Shown here: piece by piece, positions 45,038-54,721 of the stretch | How positions within the stretch are numbered: position 1 is the stretch's first letter | How the letters are laid out: every line of letters starts with the position of its first letter | Assembly: GCF_034258515.1 (NCBI RefSeq) | Contig: NZ_CP139438.1 | Location: 1,736,001-1,800,000, forward strand | Direction of reading: 5' to 3' | Length of the DNA: 64,000 bases | From: Pseudarthrobacter oxydans | GTDB taxonomy: Bacteria; Actinomycetota; Actinomycetes; Actinomycetales; Micrococcaceae | Notes under the pieces: model-generated | What the model was told of the DNA's origin: nothing | Database searches by the model: none | The model's input: only the letters and a program-made list of their open reading frames with translations | Made by a program: the position numbers and the translations under genes

Positions 45038-45325
45038 ATGGGAATCGCTTTCGGACTTGTCTATCTCGCGCTGCTTCTGTTCTTTGTTGCACTGATCATC
45101 CGGCTGGTCTTTGACTGGGTGCAGATGTTTGCGCGGGAGTGGCGCCCGCGGGGCGTAGCCCTGGTGGTGGCCCACGCCGTGTATTCAATCACCGATCCGC
45201 CCCTGAAAGTGCTTCGCCGGCTGATCCCGCCCCTGCGTTTGGGCGGCATCTCCCTGGACCTTGGTTTCCTGATCCTCTTCATTGCCGTCAGCATTGCGAT
45301 GGGGATCACCAGGGGACTTGCCTGA
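45038..45325 (+). CDS. YggT-family membrane protein
   Basis: 95 aa with two hydrophobic segments (IAFGLVYLALLLFFVALIIRLVFDWV, split at 3-28, and LDLGFLILFIAVSIAMGI near 73-90). The loop AVYSITDPPLKVLRRLIPP carries the family motif TDPxL...R. The function is unproven, though the gene regularly sits between sepF and divIVA. Confidence 0.9.
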   Translation: MGIAFGLVYLALLLFFVALIIRLVFDWVQMFAREWRPRGVALVVAHAVYSITDPPLKVLRRLIPPLRLGGISLDLGFLILFIAVSIAMGITRGLA

Positions 45326-45398
45326 TTTACCCGAAATAGACCTAGCAGCGCAGGTGGACCCGTCCGGGAACAGCTACTGTGAAGCGAAGAAAACTCGT

Positions 45399-45426
45399 GT
45401 TTGACACCGCAGTGTTGAATTAGAGT
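45399..45426 (+). promoter_or_regulatory. Candidate divIVA promoter
   Basis: TTGACA at 45401 and TAGAGT at 45421 are the best elements, but they are only 14 bp apart. GTTTGA at 45399 gives a 16-bp spacer to the same -10. About 75 bases of leader precede the ATG. Confidence 0.35.
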
Positions 45427-45502
45427 AACCAGACCAAATTTAGGTACCGTAGTTTTGACGGCCGGAAGGCCTACTGACTAACTAGACCAGTGAGGTGACC
45501 AG

Positions 45503-46189
45503 ATGGCTTTGACGCCAGAAGACGTTGTCAACAAGCGCTTTCAGCCGACCAAGTTCCGCGAGGGCTACGACCAGGACGAAGTTGATGACTTCCTGGACGA
45601 GATCGTTGTTGAGCTCCGCCGCCTGAACCAGGAGAACGACGAACTTCGCAAGAAGCTCGCCGAAGCCGGGTCCAGCGTTCCGGCCAGCTCGGCCGCTTCC
45701 CCCGTTGTGGAGAAGGTCCCCGCGCCCGTCAAGGCCGACAAGGATGAGGCACGCGAAAAGGCGGAAGCCGAAGCCAAGGCTGCCGAAGCAGCGAAGAAGA
45801 AGGACGTTCAGCCGTCCGCTCCTGCCGCGGCAGCCCCCGCAGTCTCCACCGCGGTCGGAACCCCCTCCGCTGAGTCCGCAGCCGGCCTGCTGGCCATGGC
45901 CCAGCAGATGCACGATCGGCACGTCGCCGACGGCCAGGCCCAGAAGGACAAGATCATCGCCGAAGCGCAGATCGAAGCCAGCAGCCTGGTCAACGACGCA
46001 CAGGAGAAGTCCCGCAAGATCCTTGGCGCCCTCGAGCAGCAGCGCTCCGTCCTGGAGCGCAAGGTTGAACAGCTCCGCGGCTTCGAACGCGACTACCGTT
46101 CACGCCTCAAGGCCTACATCGAAGGCCAGCTGCGCGACCTGGATGCCCGCGGTTCCGTTGCTACGCCGGAAGTCAGCGAAGCCAACTAA
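45503..46189 (+). CDS. divIVA: Polar growth / division scaffold DivIVA (Wag31)
   Basis: 228 aa. MALTPEDVVNKRFQPTKFREGYDQDEVDDFLD (split, 1-32) is the membrane-binding DivIVA domain. A coiled coil runs from about 33 to 55, then an Ala/Pro/Glu-rich linker (55-125), and a second coiled coil from about 130 to 215 (VNDAQEKSRKILGALEQQRSVLERK, split). It marks curved membrane at poles and septa and recruits cell wall synthesis; in actinobacteria it is often essential and phosphorylated. A terminator follows. Confidence 0.94.
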   Translation: MALTPEDVVNKRFQPTKFREGYDQDEVDDFLDEIVVELRRLNQENDELRKKLAEAGSSVPASSAASPVVEKVPAPVKADKDEAREKAEAEAKAAEAAKKKDVQPSAPAAAAPAVSTAVGTPSAESAAGLLAMAQQMHDRHVADGQAQKDKIIAEAQIEASSLVNDAQEKSRKILGALEQQRSVLERKVEQLRGFERDYRSRLKAYIEGQLRDLDARGSVATPEVSEAN

Positions 46190-46209
46190 TCCGTCAAGCA
46201 CGTATTCTG

Positions 46210-46247
46210 AAAGCCGGTGGCTGAGGATTCCTCGGCCACCGGCTTTT
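46210..46247 (+). terminator. divIVA terminator
   Basis: AAAGCCGGTGGCTGAGG pairs with CCTCGGCCACCGGCTTT with one wobble and a three-base loop, ending in TTTT. It closes the dcw region. Confidence 0.85.
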
Positions 46248-46280
46248 GGCATTGACACCGGTTTTATGAATGAAAGCACC

Positions 46281-46853
46281 ATGACTGACGAACTTGCTGC
46301 GGACCCCGCACGCCCTGTCCCACCTGCCCCGCGTCCAGGCCGCGGGGTGCTGCTCTCCGTCTTCGCGGGGTTTGCACTTTTCGCCTACATCCTGGACCAG
46401 CTCACCAAGCTGTGGGTGACGTCCAGCATGGTGGAAGGCGAACGGATCCCGGTGCTCCCGCCGCTGCTGCACTGGTACTTCATTCGGAATTCCGGCGCGG
46501 CGTTTTCCATCGGAGAGAACGTCACCTGGGTGTTTTCCATCATCATGGCCGGTGTGGCCGTGGCGATTCTCTTCCAGATCCGGAAACTGGGGTCGCTCTG
46601 GTGGTCCCTCGCGCTGGGCCTGCTCCTGGGCGGTGCACTGGGCAACCTTACCGACCGGCTCTTCCGGGAACCGTCCTTCGGCATGGGACACGTGGTGGAC
46701 TTCATCCAGCTTCCCAACTTCGCGATCTTCAACATCGCCGACTCGGCGGTGGTTTCCGCCGTGGCCATCATCTGCATCCTGACACTGCGCGGCATAGCCC
46801 TGGACGGCAGCCGGCTCACCGCTGAACGCAAGGACAAGTCCGGCGATGCCTGA
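46281..46853 (+). CDS. lspA: Lipoprotein signal peptidase (SPase II)
   Basis: 190 aa from ATG 46281, chosen for GAAAG four bases upstream; ATG 46266 would add five residues. There are four membrane segments. [10 protein letters not shown] is near 75, [11 protein letters not shown] near 125 and FNIADSAVV near 153; the Asp in GNLTD and the Asp in NIAD are the catalytic pair. It removes lipoprotein signal peptides such as that of the protein at 23676. It overlaps rluD by eight bases. Confidence 0.93.
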   Translation: MTDELAADPARPVPPAPRPGRGVLLSVFAGFALFAYILDQLTKLWVTSSMVEGERIPVLPPLLHWYFIRNSGAAFSIGENVTWVFSIIMAGVAVAILFQIRKLGSLWWSLALGLLLGGALGNLTDRLFREPSFGMGHVVDFIQLPNFAIFNIADSAVVSAVAIICILTLRGIALDGSRLTAERKDKSGDA

Positions 46854-47784
46854 AACGATGCCTGAGCGGATTGTCGTTGCCGACGAATACGGAGGAACGC
46901 GGGCCGATGCCGGCCTTGCCGGACTCCTGGGCATCTCGCGTTCCCTTGCCGCGTCCCTCCTTGCCGAGGGCCATGTGCAGAGCAAGGGCAAAACGCTGGG
47001 CAAGTCGGAAAAGCTGGTTGCGGGCGACGTGCTGCACGTCAGCAGGCCGGAACGGCGTGACCCCCTGGAAGTCGTGGAGGAAGTTGTGGAAGGCCTGAAG
47101 ATCCTGCTGGATGACGAGGATTTCGTCGTCGTCGACAAGCCGGTGGGCGTTGCCGCCCATCCGTCGCCCGGGTGGGTCGGGCCCACGGTGGTGGGTGGCC
47201 TGGCCGGGGCCGGCTACCGCATCTCCACCTCCGGATCGCCGGAGCGGGCGGGCATCGTGCACCGGCTGGACGTCGGAACGTCAGGTGTCATGGTGGTGGC
47301 AAAGTCCGAGCGCGCCTACACGGCCCTGAAGCGGGCCTTCAAGGAACGAACGGTGGACAAGGTCTACCACGCCGTTGTCCAGGGCCTTCCGGACCCGCTG
47401 GCGGGAACCATTGATGCACCCATCGGCCGGCATCCGGGGCATGACTGGCGCTTCGCGGTCATCGAGGACGGACGCCACTCCGTCACGCACTATGAAGTGA
47501 TTGAAGCCTTCGGCAAAGCCAGCCTGGTGGAAGTCCACCTGGAAACCGGCCGCACCCACCAGATCCGCGTGCACTTTTCCGCGCTGCGGCATCCCTGTGC
47601 CGGAGACCTGACCTACGGTGCCGATCCGCGGCTTGCTGCCACCCTTGGCCTGACGCGGCAGTGGCTGCATGCCCGCGAACTGGGATTCGAGCACCCGGTG
47701 ACGGGGGAGCCCGTCCGGGTCACCAGTGATTATCCGCAGGACCTCGCGTTTGCCCTGGAAGTGCTCGCGTCCGGGCAGGCCTGA
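46846..47784 (+). CDS. rluD: 23S rRNA/tRNA pseudouridine synthase, RluD type
   Basis: 312 aa. An N-terminal S4 domain ([27 protein letters not shown], split, about 13-40) binds RNA. The catalytic motif [15 protein letters not shown] near 139-153 has the active Asp. [13 protein letters not shown] near 234 is the RluD/RsuA signature. It modifies uridines, probably in helix 69 of 23S rRNA. lspA-rluD pairing is very common in bacteria and has no known functional reason. Confidence 0.92.
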   Translation: MPETMPERIVVADEYGGTRADAGLAGLLGISRSLAASLLAEGHVQSKGKTLGKSEKLVAGDVLHVSRPERRDPLEVVEEVVEGLKILLDDEDFVVVDKPVGVAAHPSPGWVGPTVVGGLAGAGYRISTSGSPERAGIVHRLDVGTSGVMVVAKSERAYTALKRAFKERTVDKVYHAVVQGLPDPLAGTIDAPIGRHPGHDWRFAVIEDGRHSVTHYEVIEAFGKASLVEVHLETGRTHQIRVHFSALRHPCAGDLTYGADPRLAATLGLTRQWLHARELGFEHPVTGEPVRVTSDYPQDLAFALEVLASGQA

Positions 47785-47808
47785 CGCAGGCCAGCCACAC
47801 CCGGCGCA

Positions 47809-47814
47809 TAGAAT
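47809..47814 (+). promoter_or_regulatory. -10 element of dnaE, leaderless
   Basis: TAGAAT, six bases, then GTG 47821. No ribosome site is seen. Confidence 0.65.
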
Positions 47815-47820
47815 AGTGCG

Positions 47821-50800
47821 GTGACTTCCAGCAACGACTCGTTTGTCCATCTCCACAACCACACCGAGTATTCGATGCTGGACGGCGCCGCCAGGCTCGG
47901 CGAGCTGTTCGATGAGACGGAGCGGCTGGGCATGCCGGCCCTCGCCACCACGGACCACGGCTATCTCTTCGGGGCCTTCGACTTCTGGAAGAAGGCCACC
48001 GACAAAGGGATCAAGCCGATCATCGGCGTCGAAGCCTACGTGACTCCGGGAACTGCCCGCGGCGACAAGAGCCGCGTGCGCTGGGGTGAGGAACACCAGC
48101 GCAAGGACGATATTTCCGGCGGCGGCTCCTACACCCACATGACCCTGCTCAGCTACAACAACGCAGGCATGCGGAACCTGTTCCGGGCGTCCTCCATCGC
48201 CTCGCTGGATGCAGTCTTCGGCAAATGGCCGCGCCTGGACCGGGAGCTGCTGAACACCTACTCGGAGGGCCTGATCGCCACCACGGGCTGCCCGTCCGGT
48301 GAGATCCAGACGCGGCTGCGGCTGGGCCAGTACCGCGAGGCGCTCGAGGCCGCAGCCGAGTTCCGGGACATTTTCGGGGCGGAGAACTACTTCTGCGAAC
48401 TCATGGACCACGGGCTGGACATCGAGCGGCGCGTCACCGGGGACCTGCTGCGGCTCGCCAAGGAGCTGAACCTCCCCCTGGTGGCCACGAACGACCTCCA
48501 CTACACCCACGAGCACGATGCCAAGGCCCACGAGGCCCTGCTGGCCATCCAGTCCGGTTCAACCCTCCTGGAACCCACGTACGACAACGGCGGGTCCCGC
48601 TTCGCCTTCTCCGGCAGCGGCTACTACCTGAAGTCGCCCCGGGAAATGCGGGAACTGTTCCGCGACCACCCCGACGCATGCGACAACACCCTCCTGATCG
48701 CCGAACGCTGCGAAGTGTCCTTCAACACCGGGGCCAACTACATGCCGCGGTTCCCCTGCCCGCCGGGCGAGGATGAAACGTCCTGGCTGGTCAAGGAAGT
48801 GGCCAAGGGACTTGAGTACCGGTATCCGTGCGGCGTCCCCGACAACGTCCGCGCCCAGGCCGACTACGAACTGGGCGTCATCACCTCCATGGGTTTCCCC
48901 GGCTACTTCCTGGTGGTGGCGGACTTCATCAACTGGGCCAAGAACAACGGCATCAGGGTTGGCCCCGGCCGTGGTTCCGGCGCCGGCTCGATGGTGGCCT
49001 ACGCCATGCGCATCACCGACCTGGACCCCCTGCGCCACGGCCTGATCTTCGAACGGTTCCTGAACCCGGACCGCGTCTCCATGCCCGACTTCGACGTCGA
49101 CTTCGATGACCGGCGCCGCTCCGAAGTCATCGACTACGTGACCCGGAAGTACGGCGACGAACGCGTGGCCATGATCGTCACGTACGGCACCATCAAGACC
49201 AAGCAGGCGCTGAAGGACTCCTCGCGCGTGCTGGGCTACCCGTTCAGCATGGGTGAAACGCTCACCAAGGCCCTGCCGCCGGCGGTGATGGCCAAGGACA
49301 TCCCGCTGGCGGATATCCAGAACCCGGAGGCCAAGCGCTACGGCGAAGCGGGCGACTTCCGCCAGCTCATCAGCACGGACCCCGAAGCTGCGAAAGTCTT
49401 TGAGACCGCGCTGGGCATCGAGGGCCTGAAACGGCAGTGGGGCGTGCACGCAGCCGGCGTCATCATGTCCTCGGATCCGATCATCGACGTCATTCCCATC
49501 ATGCGCCGGATCCAGGACGGCCAGGTCATTACCCAGTTCGACTACCCCACATGTGAGGGCCTCGGCCTGATCAAGATGGACTTCCTGGGCCTGCGGAACC
49601 TGACGATCATTTCCGACGCCCTGGAAAACATCAAGATGAACCGCGGCATCGACCTGGACCTGGAAAACCTGGAACTCGACGACGCCCCTTCCTATGAGCT
49701 GCTGGCCCGCGGCGACACCCTGGGCGTCTTCCAGCTCGACGGCGGACCCATGCGGTCCCTGCTCAAGCTGATGAAGCCTGACAACTTCGAAGACATTTCC
49801 GCCGTGCTCGCCCTGTACCGGCCGGGCCCCATGGGCGCGAACGCCCACACGGACTATGCGCTGCGGAAGAACGGGATCCAGGAAGTCATTCCCATCCACC
49901 CGGAACTGAAGGAACCCCTTGCGGAGATCCTGGGCGGAACGTACGGCTTGATCGTGTACCAGGAACAGGTTATGGCGGTCGCCCAGAAGCTGGCCGGCTA
50001 CTCGCTGGGCCAGGCAGACATCCTCCGCCGCGCCATGGGCAAGAAGAAGAAATCGGAACTGGACAAGCAGTTCGCCGGTTTCTCCCAGGGCATGCAGGAC
50101 AACGGGTACTCCATGGAAGCCGTGAAAACCCTCTGGGACATCCTGCTTCCCTTCTCCGACTACGCCTTCAACAAGGCACACTCGGCCGCCTACGGCGTCA
50201 TTTCCTACTGGACCGCTTACCTCAAGGCGCACTACGCGCCGGAGTACATGGCCGCGCTCCTGACCTCCGTGGGTGATGACAAGGACAAGTCGGCGATCTA
50301 CCTCAACGAATGCCGGCGCATGGGCATCACCGTGCTGCCGCCGGACGTGAACGAGTCCGCGCTGAACTTCACCCCGGTGGGCAACGACATCCGCTTCGGC
50401 ATGGGCGCCATCCGCAACGTCGGCGTCAACGTGGTGGAGGCCATGGTGGCTGCCCGCGAAAGCGAGGGCGCGTTTACGTCGTTCAAGGACTATCTGATGA
50501 AGGTCCCCGCCGTGGTCTGCAACAAGCGGACCATTGAATCGCTGATCAAGTCCGGCGCCTTCGACTCGCTGGGCCACCACCGCCGGGCCCTGGCCATGAT
50601 CCACGAAGAGGCCATCGACTCCGTCATCACGCTCAAGCGGAACGAAGCGATCGGACAGTTCGACCTCTTCGCAGGGTTCGACGAAGCCGAATCCGAGTCA
50701 TCCCTGAGCATCGAGATCCCGGACCTGCCGGAGTGGGAGAAGAAGGACAAACTCTCCTTCGAACGGGACATGCTGGGACTCTACGTTTCGGACCACCCCC

Positions 50801-51378
50801 TGCAGGGCCTCGAAGGGCTGCTGAGCCAGCATGCGGAGATGAGCATCACCTCCGTCCTGGGCGAAGACGGACCGCAGGATGGCGCGATCATCACCATCGC
50901 CGGCATGATCACGTCGCTGAGCAGGCGCATTGCCAAGGCCAGCGGCAACGCCTACGCCAGGGCCGAAGTGGAGGACCTGGGCGGCTCGATGGAAGTCATG
51001 TTCTTCGGCCAGGTCTACGGCCCCATCGCATCTGTCCTCGCCGAGGACCTGATCGTGGTGGTGAAGGGGCGCCTGCAAAAGCGCGACGACGGCGCCATCA
51101 CCCTGAACTGCATGGAACTGTCCGTTCCGGACCTCAGCGAGGGGCTCAACGGCCCGCTGGTGATCACCATGCCCACCTACAAGGCCACGGAAGCGGTGGT
51201 CACCGAACTGGGCGACGTCCTCCGTACCCACCGCGGGAACTCCGAAGTGCGGCTGCACCTGCAGGGTGACACCCGGACGGAGATCATGGGCCTGCCGGTC
51301 CACCTGCGCGTGAACCCCAGCCCGTCCCTGTTCGGCGACCTGAAAGTGCTCCTCGGGCCCGCCTGCCTGGACGCCTGA
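47821..51378 (+). CDS. dnaE: DNA polymerase III alpha subunit
   Basis: 1185 aa from GTG 47821. The N-terminal PHP domain keeps its metal ligands (HLHNHTEYSMLDG at 10-22, TTDHGYLFG near 41), so the proofreading exonuclease described for mycobacterial DnaE1 may be active. The polymerase core has GPGRGSGAGSMVAYAM near 382 and PDFDVDFDDRRRSEV near 422 with the catalytic aspartates. EQVMAVAQKLAGYSLGQAD is near 710, then a helix-hairpin-helix and an OB-fold (IITIAGMITSLSRRI near 1022). It is the main replicative polymerase. Confidence 0.97.
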   Translation: MTSSNDSFVHLHNHTEYSMLDGAARLGELFDETERLGMPALATTDHGYLFGAFDFWKKATDKGIKPIIGVEAYVTPGTARGDKSRVRWGEEHQRKDDISGGGSYTHMTLLSYNNAGMRNLFRASSIASLDAVFGKWPRLDRELLNTYSEGLIATTGCPSGEIQTRLRLGQYREALEAAAEFRDIFGAENYFCELMDHGLDIERRVTGDLLRLAKELNLPLVATNDLHYTHEHDAKAHEALLAIQSGSTLLEPTYDNGGSRFAFSGSGYYLKSPREMRELFRDHPDACDNTLLIAERCEVSFNTGANYMPRFPCPPGEDETSWLVKEVAKGLEYRYPCGVPDNVRAQADYELGVITSMGFPGYFLVVADFINWAKNNGIRVGPGRGSGAGSMVAYAMRITDLDPLRHGLIFERFLNPDRVSMPDFDVDFDDRRRSEVIDYVTRKYGDERVAMIVTYGTIKTKQALKDSSRVLGYPFSMGETLTKALPPAVMAKDIPLADIQNPEAKRYGEAGDFRQLISTDPEAAKVFETALGIEGLKRQWGVHAAGVIMSSDPIIDVIPIMRRIQDGQVITQFDYPTCEGLGLIKMDFLGLRNLTIISDALENIKMNRGIDLDLENLELDDAPSYELLARGDTLGVFQLDGGPMRSLLKLMKPDNFEDISAVLALYRPGPMGANAHTDYALRKNGIQEVIPIHPELKEPLAEILGGTYGLIVYQEQVMAVAQKLAGYSLGQADILRRAMGKKKKSELDKQFAGFSQGMQDNGYSMEAVKTLWDILLPFSDYAFNKAHSAAYGVISYWTAYLKAHYAPEYMAALLTSVGDDKDKSAIYLNECRRMGITVLPPDVNESALNFTPVGNDIRFGMGAIRNVGVNVVEAMVAARESEGAFTSFKDYLMKVPAVVCNKRTIESLIKSGAFDSLGHHRRALAMIHEEAIDSVITLKRNEAIGQFDLFAGFDEAESESSLSIEIPDLPEWEKKDKLSFERDMLGLYVSDHPLQGLEGLLSQHAEMSITSVLGEDGPQDGAIITIAGMITSLSRRIAKASGNAYARAEVEDLGGSMEVMFFGQVYGPIASVLAEDLIVVVKGRLQKRDDGAITLNCMELSVPDLSEGLNGPLVITMPTYKATEAVVTELGDVLRTHRGNSEVRLHLQGDTRTEIMGLPVHLRVNPSPSLFGDLKVLLGPACLDA

Positions 51379-51380
51379 CG

Positions 51381-51438
51381 GAGGCACGGACGACGGCGGG
51401 CGGCAAGTACCGCCGTCGTCGTTCGGAGCTAGTGCCTC
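51381..51438. terminator. Bidirectional terminator after dnaE
   Basis: GACGACGGCGG (51389-51399) pairs with CCGCCGTCGTC (51410-51420). An outer GAGGCAC (51381) pairs with GTGCCTC (51432-51438), reaching the stop of the convergent flavin reductase gene. Confidence 0.75.
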
Positions 51439-51937
51439 AGATCTCGTAATCCAGCGGGACCGGCTGGCCGTACGCCCCGCCGTGGTACAACAGGGGAGAG
51501 CCGTCCCCGCCCACCTGCCCGTCCACCACCTGGACCACAACAACGGCGTTGTTTTCGAAGGACAGGCGCATCTGCACTTCGCCGATCAGCCAACCGGCTA
51601 CGCCCTTAAGCACCGGCACGCCGTGCGGACCCACCTCCCAGTGGTCCCCCTCAAAGCGGTTGCCGGCACCGGCAAACCTGTCAGCGAGCTGCTGGTTCTC
51701 CAGGCCCAGCATATGGACCCCCAGGTAGGTGGTGTTTGCCACGGCCGGCCACGACCGTGAGCTGCGGGCCATGTTGAAGGTGAAGCGCGGCGGCTGCGCG
51801 GAAAGCGAGGCAACGGAGGTGGCGGTGAAACCGTAGGGCTGGTCCTGGTAGTTCACCGTGATGATGGCGACGCCCGCGGCATGGCGCCGGAACATCTCCT
51901 TGAACGTCCGTTCGAACGGAACGTCAGCTGTTGTCAC
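51437..51937 (-). CDS. Flavin reductase-like FMN-binding protein
   Basis: 166 aa from GTG 51937 with AGGAG upstream; earlier codons in the same open frame lie beyond it. FKEMFRRHAAGVAIITVNYQ, PYGFTATSVASLSAQPPRFTF (split) and LGLENQQLADRFAG are typical of the HpaC/flavin reductase group. It would reduce flavin with NAD(P)H, often for a partner monooxygenase, but none is encoded nearby. It lacks family features that would name the partner. Confidence 0.88.
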   Translation of the reverse strand: MTTADVPFERTFKEMFRRHAAGVAIITVNYQDQPYGFTATSVASLSAQPPRFTFNMARSSRSWPAVANTTYLGVHMLGLENQQLADRFAGAGNRFEGDHWEVGPHGVPVLKGVAGWLIGEVQMRLSFENNAVVVVQVVDGQVGGDGSPLLYHGGAYGQPVPLDYEI

Positions 51938-52072
51938 GGAAACTCCTGGTGGGCTGGATGGTTTGGTATTTATGTTCTCCTTCAAGGGTATGGGTCCGGC
52001 GCGCCGGTGGAGAATCCCCTGGAGCCCGCGCACGGCGGCTATCCTGCCGAAACATTTGTTAAGGTTTGTTGC

Positions 52073-52609
52073 ATGACGAAAGCCACCCGCCGCACGCGCC
52101 CGCGGCTGTCCTGGGCGTTGTTCGCGGTCCCTGCAGCGGCGGGTGTCCCGGTGGGCATCCTGTGGTGGCTCCTGGCTCCTGGCGGCCTCAACCTGGTCAC
52201 CCGGGATCCGGCCCTCTCCAGCGGCACCAATCCGGTTGTCTGGCTCCCGCGGGACCTGACGCTGGCCGGCCTGCTGGTCCTTGCCGGGTGCCTCCTGGCC
52301 GTTTTCCTGGCGGACCGGAAGCGCGCGGATCCGCAGGCGGACCTCCTGATGGGCCTGGCTGGTGCCCTGTGCGGCGCAGTGGTCGCCTGGCAGGCGGGGC
52401 TCCTCAGCGCGCAGTTATGGGCGCCCGCCGTCGATGCCTCGGCGAATGCCAGCATCGCTTTTTCGCTGCGCGCCTGGCCGGTGCTGCTCCTGTGGCCCGC
52501 CGCCACGGCCGTGTCCGTTTTCGCGCTGGAGCTTCTTAACCTCTTGGGCGGGAAGTCCGACGACGGCACCCACCAGTCGCGGCACGCTGCGGCGGGGCCC
52601 GTAAAATAG
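52073..52609 (+). CDS. Hypothetical membrane protein upstream of hisD
   Basis: 178 aa from ATG 52073. Four hydrophobic segments are visible: [61 protein letters not shown] and [20 protein letters not shown] (each split in practice). It has a basic N-terminus and no recognised domain. GTTAAGGTTTG lies just upstream, which may be ribosome site, -10 or both. hisD begins five bases after the stop but has its own -10 inside this gene's last codons. Confidence 0.75.
   Translation: MTKATRRTRPRLSWALFAVPAAAGVPVGILWWLLAPGGLNLVTRDPALSSGTNPVVWLPRDLTLAGLLVLAGCLLAVFLADRKRADPQADLLMGLAGALCGAVVAWQAGLLSAQLWAPAVDASANASIAFSLRAWPVLLLWPAATAVSVFALELLNLLGGKSDDGTHQSRHAAAGPVK
52602..52607 (+). promoter_or_regulatory. 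-10 element of hisD, leaderless
   Basis: TAAAAT, six bases, then GTG 52614. It overlaps the end of the membrane protein gene. Confidence 0.55.
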
Positions 52610-52613
52610 ACCA

Positions 52614-53981
52614 GTGACCATTTCTTCGGAGAATCCCGCCAGCCCAGCCGCCGCCGTCGTAAACTTCCGCACCGTTGACCTGCGCGGCCAAAGCCTGACC
52701 CTCGCCGGCTTGCGCGCCGCTGTCCCGCGCGCCCAGGGCCAGACCGTGGCGGACGCTGAAGAAAAGGTCCTGGACATCATTGCGGCCGTCCGGCGGGGCG
52801 GCTTCGAGGCACTGGGAGAACTGGCCCTTCGCTTCGACGGCGTGCAGCAGCGCCACCCGCTGGTTCCGCAGGAGGCCCTGGCCGCCGCGCTCGAGGAACT
52901 CGAGCCGTCCGTCCGCAGCGCACTGGAGGAGTCCATCAGCCGCGCACGGCGCTTCGCCGACGGCCAGCGTCCCCGGAACATCGAGGTCCGGCTCGGCGAC
53001 GGGGCCGTGGTGGCGCAGAACTGGGTGCCGGTTGCGAGGGTGGGACTCTACGTCCCCGGCGGCCTCGCCGTCTACCCGTCCTCTGTGATCATGAACGTTG
53101 TTCCGGCCCTCGCTGCAGGGGTGCGCTCGATTGCCCTGGCCTCGCCTCCGCAGAAGGAGTTCGCAGGACTGCCGCACCCCACCATCCTTGCCGCCGCCGC
53201 ACTGCTGGGGATCACCGAGGTGTATGCCATCGGCGGCGCCCAGGCCATCGCCGCGTTCGCCTACGGTGTTGAGGCAACGGATGCCGGCCCGGCGCTGGAG
53301 CCGGTGGATGTGGTGACCGGGCCGGGCAATATTTTCGTTGCCACCGCCAAGCGCCTGGTCAAGGGCGTCGTGGGGATCGATTCGGAGGCCGGCACTACGG
53401 AGATCGCCATCCTGGCAGACTCCACGGCCCGGCCGGCCCTCGTGGCCGCCGACCTCATCAGCCAGGCTGAGCACGACCCCAAGGCGGCCTCGGTGCTGAT
53501 CACCGATTCCGAGGACCTCGCCACGGCGGTCCGCGCCGAACTCGGCCGCCAGGCGGCGGCAACCAAGCACTCGGCGCGCGTCCTCGAAGCGCTGTCCGGC
53601 CCGCAGTCCGGGGTGGTGCTGGTGGACAACCTGGAGCAGGGCATCGCCGCCTGCGACGCCTATGCGGCCGAGCACCTGGAGATCATGACCCGGGACGCCG
53701 CCGGCGTCGCCGCCAGGATCCGGAACGCCGGCGCCATCTTTGTGGGCGACTACAGCCCCGTCAGCCTGGGGGACTACTGCGCGGGGTCCAACCACGTCCT
53801 GCCCACCAGCGGCACCGCCGCTTTCTCATCCGGCCTGAACGTCACCACGTTCCTGCGGGCCATCCAGGTGGTCAACTACAGCCGGGAAGCGCTTGCCGAG
53901 GTCAGCGGGCACATCGTCAGCCTGTCCGGCGCGGAGGACCTTCCCGCGCACGGGGAAGCAGTGACGGCCAGGTTCGCCTGA
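52614..53981 (+). CDS. hisD: Histidinol dehydrogenase
   Basis: 455 aa. [22 protein letters not shown] (split, near 138-160), [14 protein letters not shown] near 205, [12 protein letters not shown] near 238, [11 protein letters not shown] near 283 (zinc His) and YAAEHLEIM near 349 (catalytic Glu-His) are all present. It oxidises L-histidinol to L-histidine in two NAD steps. The rest of the his operon would be expected downstream but is absent here; nrdR follows instead. Confidence 0.96.
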   Translation: MTISSENPASPAAAVVNFRTVDLRGQSLTLAGLRAAVPRAQGQTVADAEEKVLDIIAAVRRGGFEALGELALRFDGVQQRHPLVPQEALAAALEELEPSVRSALEESISRARRFADGQRPRNIEVRLGDGAVVAQNWVPVARVGLYVPGGLAVYPSSVIMNVVPALAAGVRSIALASPPQKEFAGLPHPTILAAAALLGITEVYAIGGAQAIAAFAYGVEATDAGPALEPVDVVTGPGNIFVATAKRLVKGVVGIDSEAGTTEIAILADSTARPALVAADLISQAEHDPKAASVLITDSEDLATAVRAELGRQAAATKHSARVLEALSGPQSGVVLVDNLEQGIAACDAYAAEHLEIMTRDAAGVAARIRNAGAIFVGDYSPVSLGDYCAGSNHVLPTSGTAAFSSGLNVTTFLRAIQVVNYSREALAEVSGHIVSLSGAEDLPAHGEAVTARFA

Positions 53982-54014
53982 AAACCCCCAGGAACCGATA
54001 TCTAGTAGCCCCAA

Positions 54015-54030
54015 CCACAACATGTAGTAT
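54015..54030. promoter_or_regulatory. Candidate NrdR box
   Basis: CCACAACATGTAGTAT is a near-dyad around ACATGT (ACAACATGTAGT), 89 bases before nrdR. NrdR boxes are 16-bp imperfect dyads usually found in pairs; a clear second box is not visible, so autoregulation is only possible. Confidence 0.3.
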
Positions 54031-54118
54031 TACACGCTTGTTATTAGCGGTGCCCAGGACATAAAATGGAGGCGCTGAAGTTGCGCCTGCACTGGCGCCT
54101 GGGAAGGAGGGTGGCACT

Positions 54119-54622
54119 ATGTACTGTCCGTTCTGCCGCAACCCGGACTCCCGGGTAGTGGACAGCCGCATGGCGGATGACGGCTCAGCCATCCGCCGGC
54201 GCCGCCAGTGCCCGGAATGCGGCCGGAGATTCACCACGGTGGAAACCACCAGCCTTTCCGTGATCAAGCGGTCCGGCGTGGGGGAGCCCTTCAGCCGCAG
54301 CAAGGTGATCAACGGAGTACGGAAGGCCTGCCAAGGGCGGCCCGTCAGCGAAGACGACCTCGCGCTGCTGGCGCAGGAGGTCGAAGAGCAGATCCGTTCC
54401 TCTGGCGCTGCCGAGATCGACGCCCACGAGGTGGGCCTGGTCATCCTCGGTCCGCTGCAGAAGCTTGACAAGGTCGCCTACCTGCGGTTTGCTAGCGTCT
54501 ACCAGGCTTTCGAATCCCTTGAGGACTTCGAAACTGCTATCGCCCTGCTCCGGCAGGAAGAGGATGGCGCCCCGGGAATTGCCGCGAAGGGCGCGAAGAG
54601 CTCCGAGAAGAGCCCCCTGTAG
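54119..54622 (+). CDS. nrdR: Transcriptional repressor NrdR
   Basis: 167 aa from ATG 54119 (AAGGAGG upstream). The zinc ribbon has Cys3, Cys6, Cys31 and Cys34 (CPFC...CPEC) with RRRRQ between. The ATP-cone follows ([20 protein letters not shown], near 53-72). It senses ATP/dATP and represses ribonucleotide reductase genes. No nrd genes are in the window. The C-terminal 20 residues are a Lys/Ser tail. Confidence 0.95.
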   Translation: MYCPFCRNPDSRVVDSRMADDGSAIRRRRQCPECGRRFTTVETTSLSVIKRSGVGEPFSRSKVINGVRKACQGRPVSEDDLALLAQEVEEQIRSSGAAEIDAHEVGLVILGPLQKLDKVAYLRFASVYQAFESLEDFETAIALLRQEEDGAPGIAAKGAKSSEKSPL

Positions 54623-54626
54623 TCTC

Positions 54627-54720
54627 CGGTGGCGGCAGCGGAGGGGAAGCCGCAGCCGCCACCGAAAGACTGAGCCGTGCCGCCGTCGACTGCCGGGCAG
54701 TTGGCGGCGGCACGGCTTTT
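54627..54720. terminator. Two adjacent hairpins between convergent nrdR and ppgK
   Basis: CGGTGGCGGC...GCCGCCACCG (54627-54664) begins four bases after the nrdR stop. AGCCGTGCCGCC...GGCGGCACGGCT (54673-54717), with an inner ACTGCC/GGCAGT, ends in TTTT. Each can serve one or both genes. Confidence 0.8.
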
Positions 54721-54721
54721 G

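Noticed and set aside
45705..46265. N-terminal extension joining lspA to an alternate frame of divIVA
   Set aside because: The extension is Arg/Pro/Ser-rich shadow sequence and crosses the divIVA terminator; LspA starts at 46281 or 46266.
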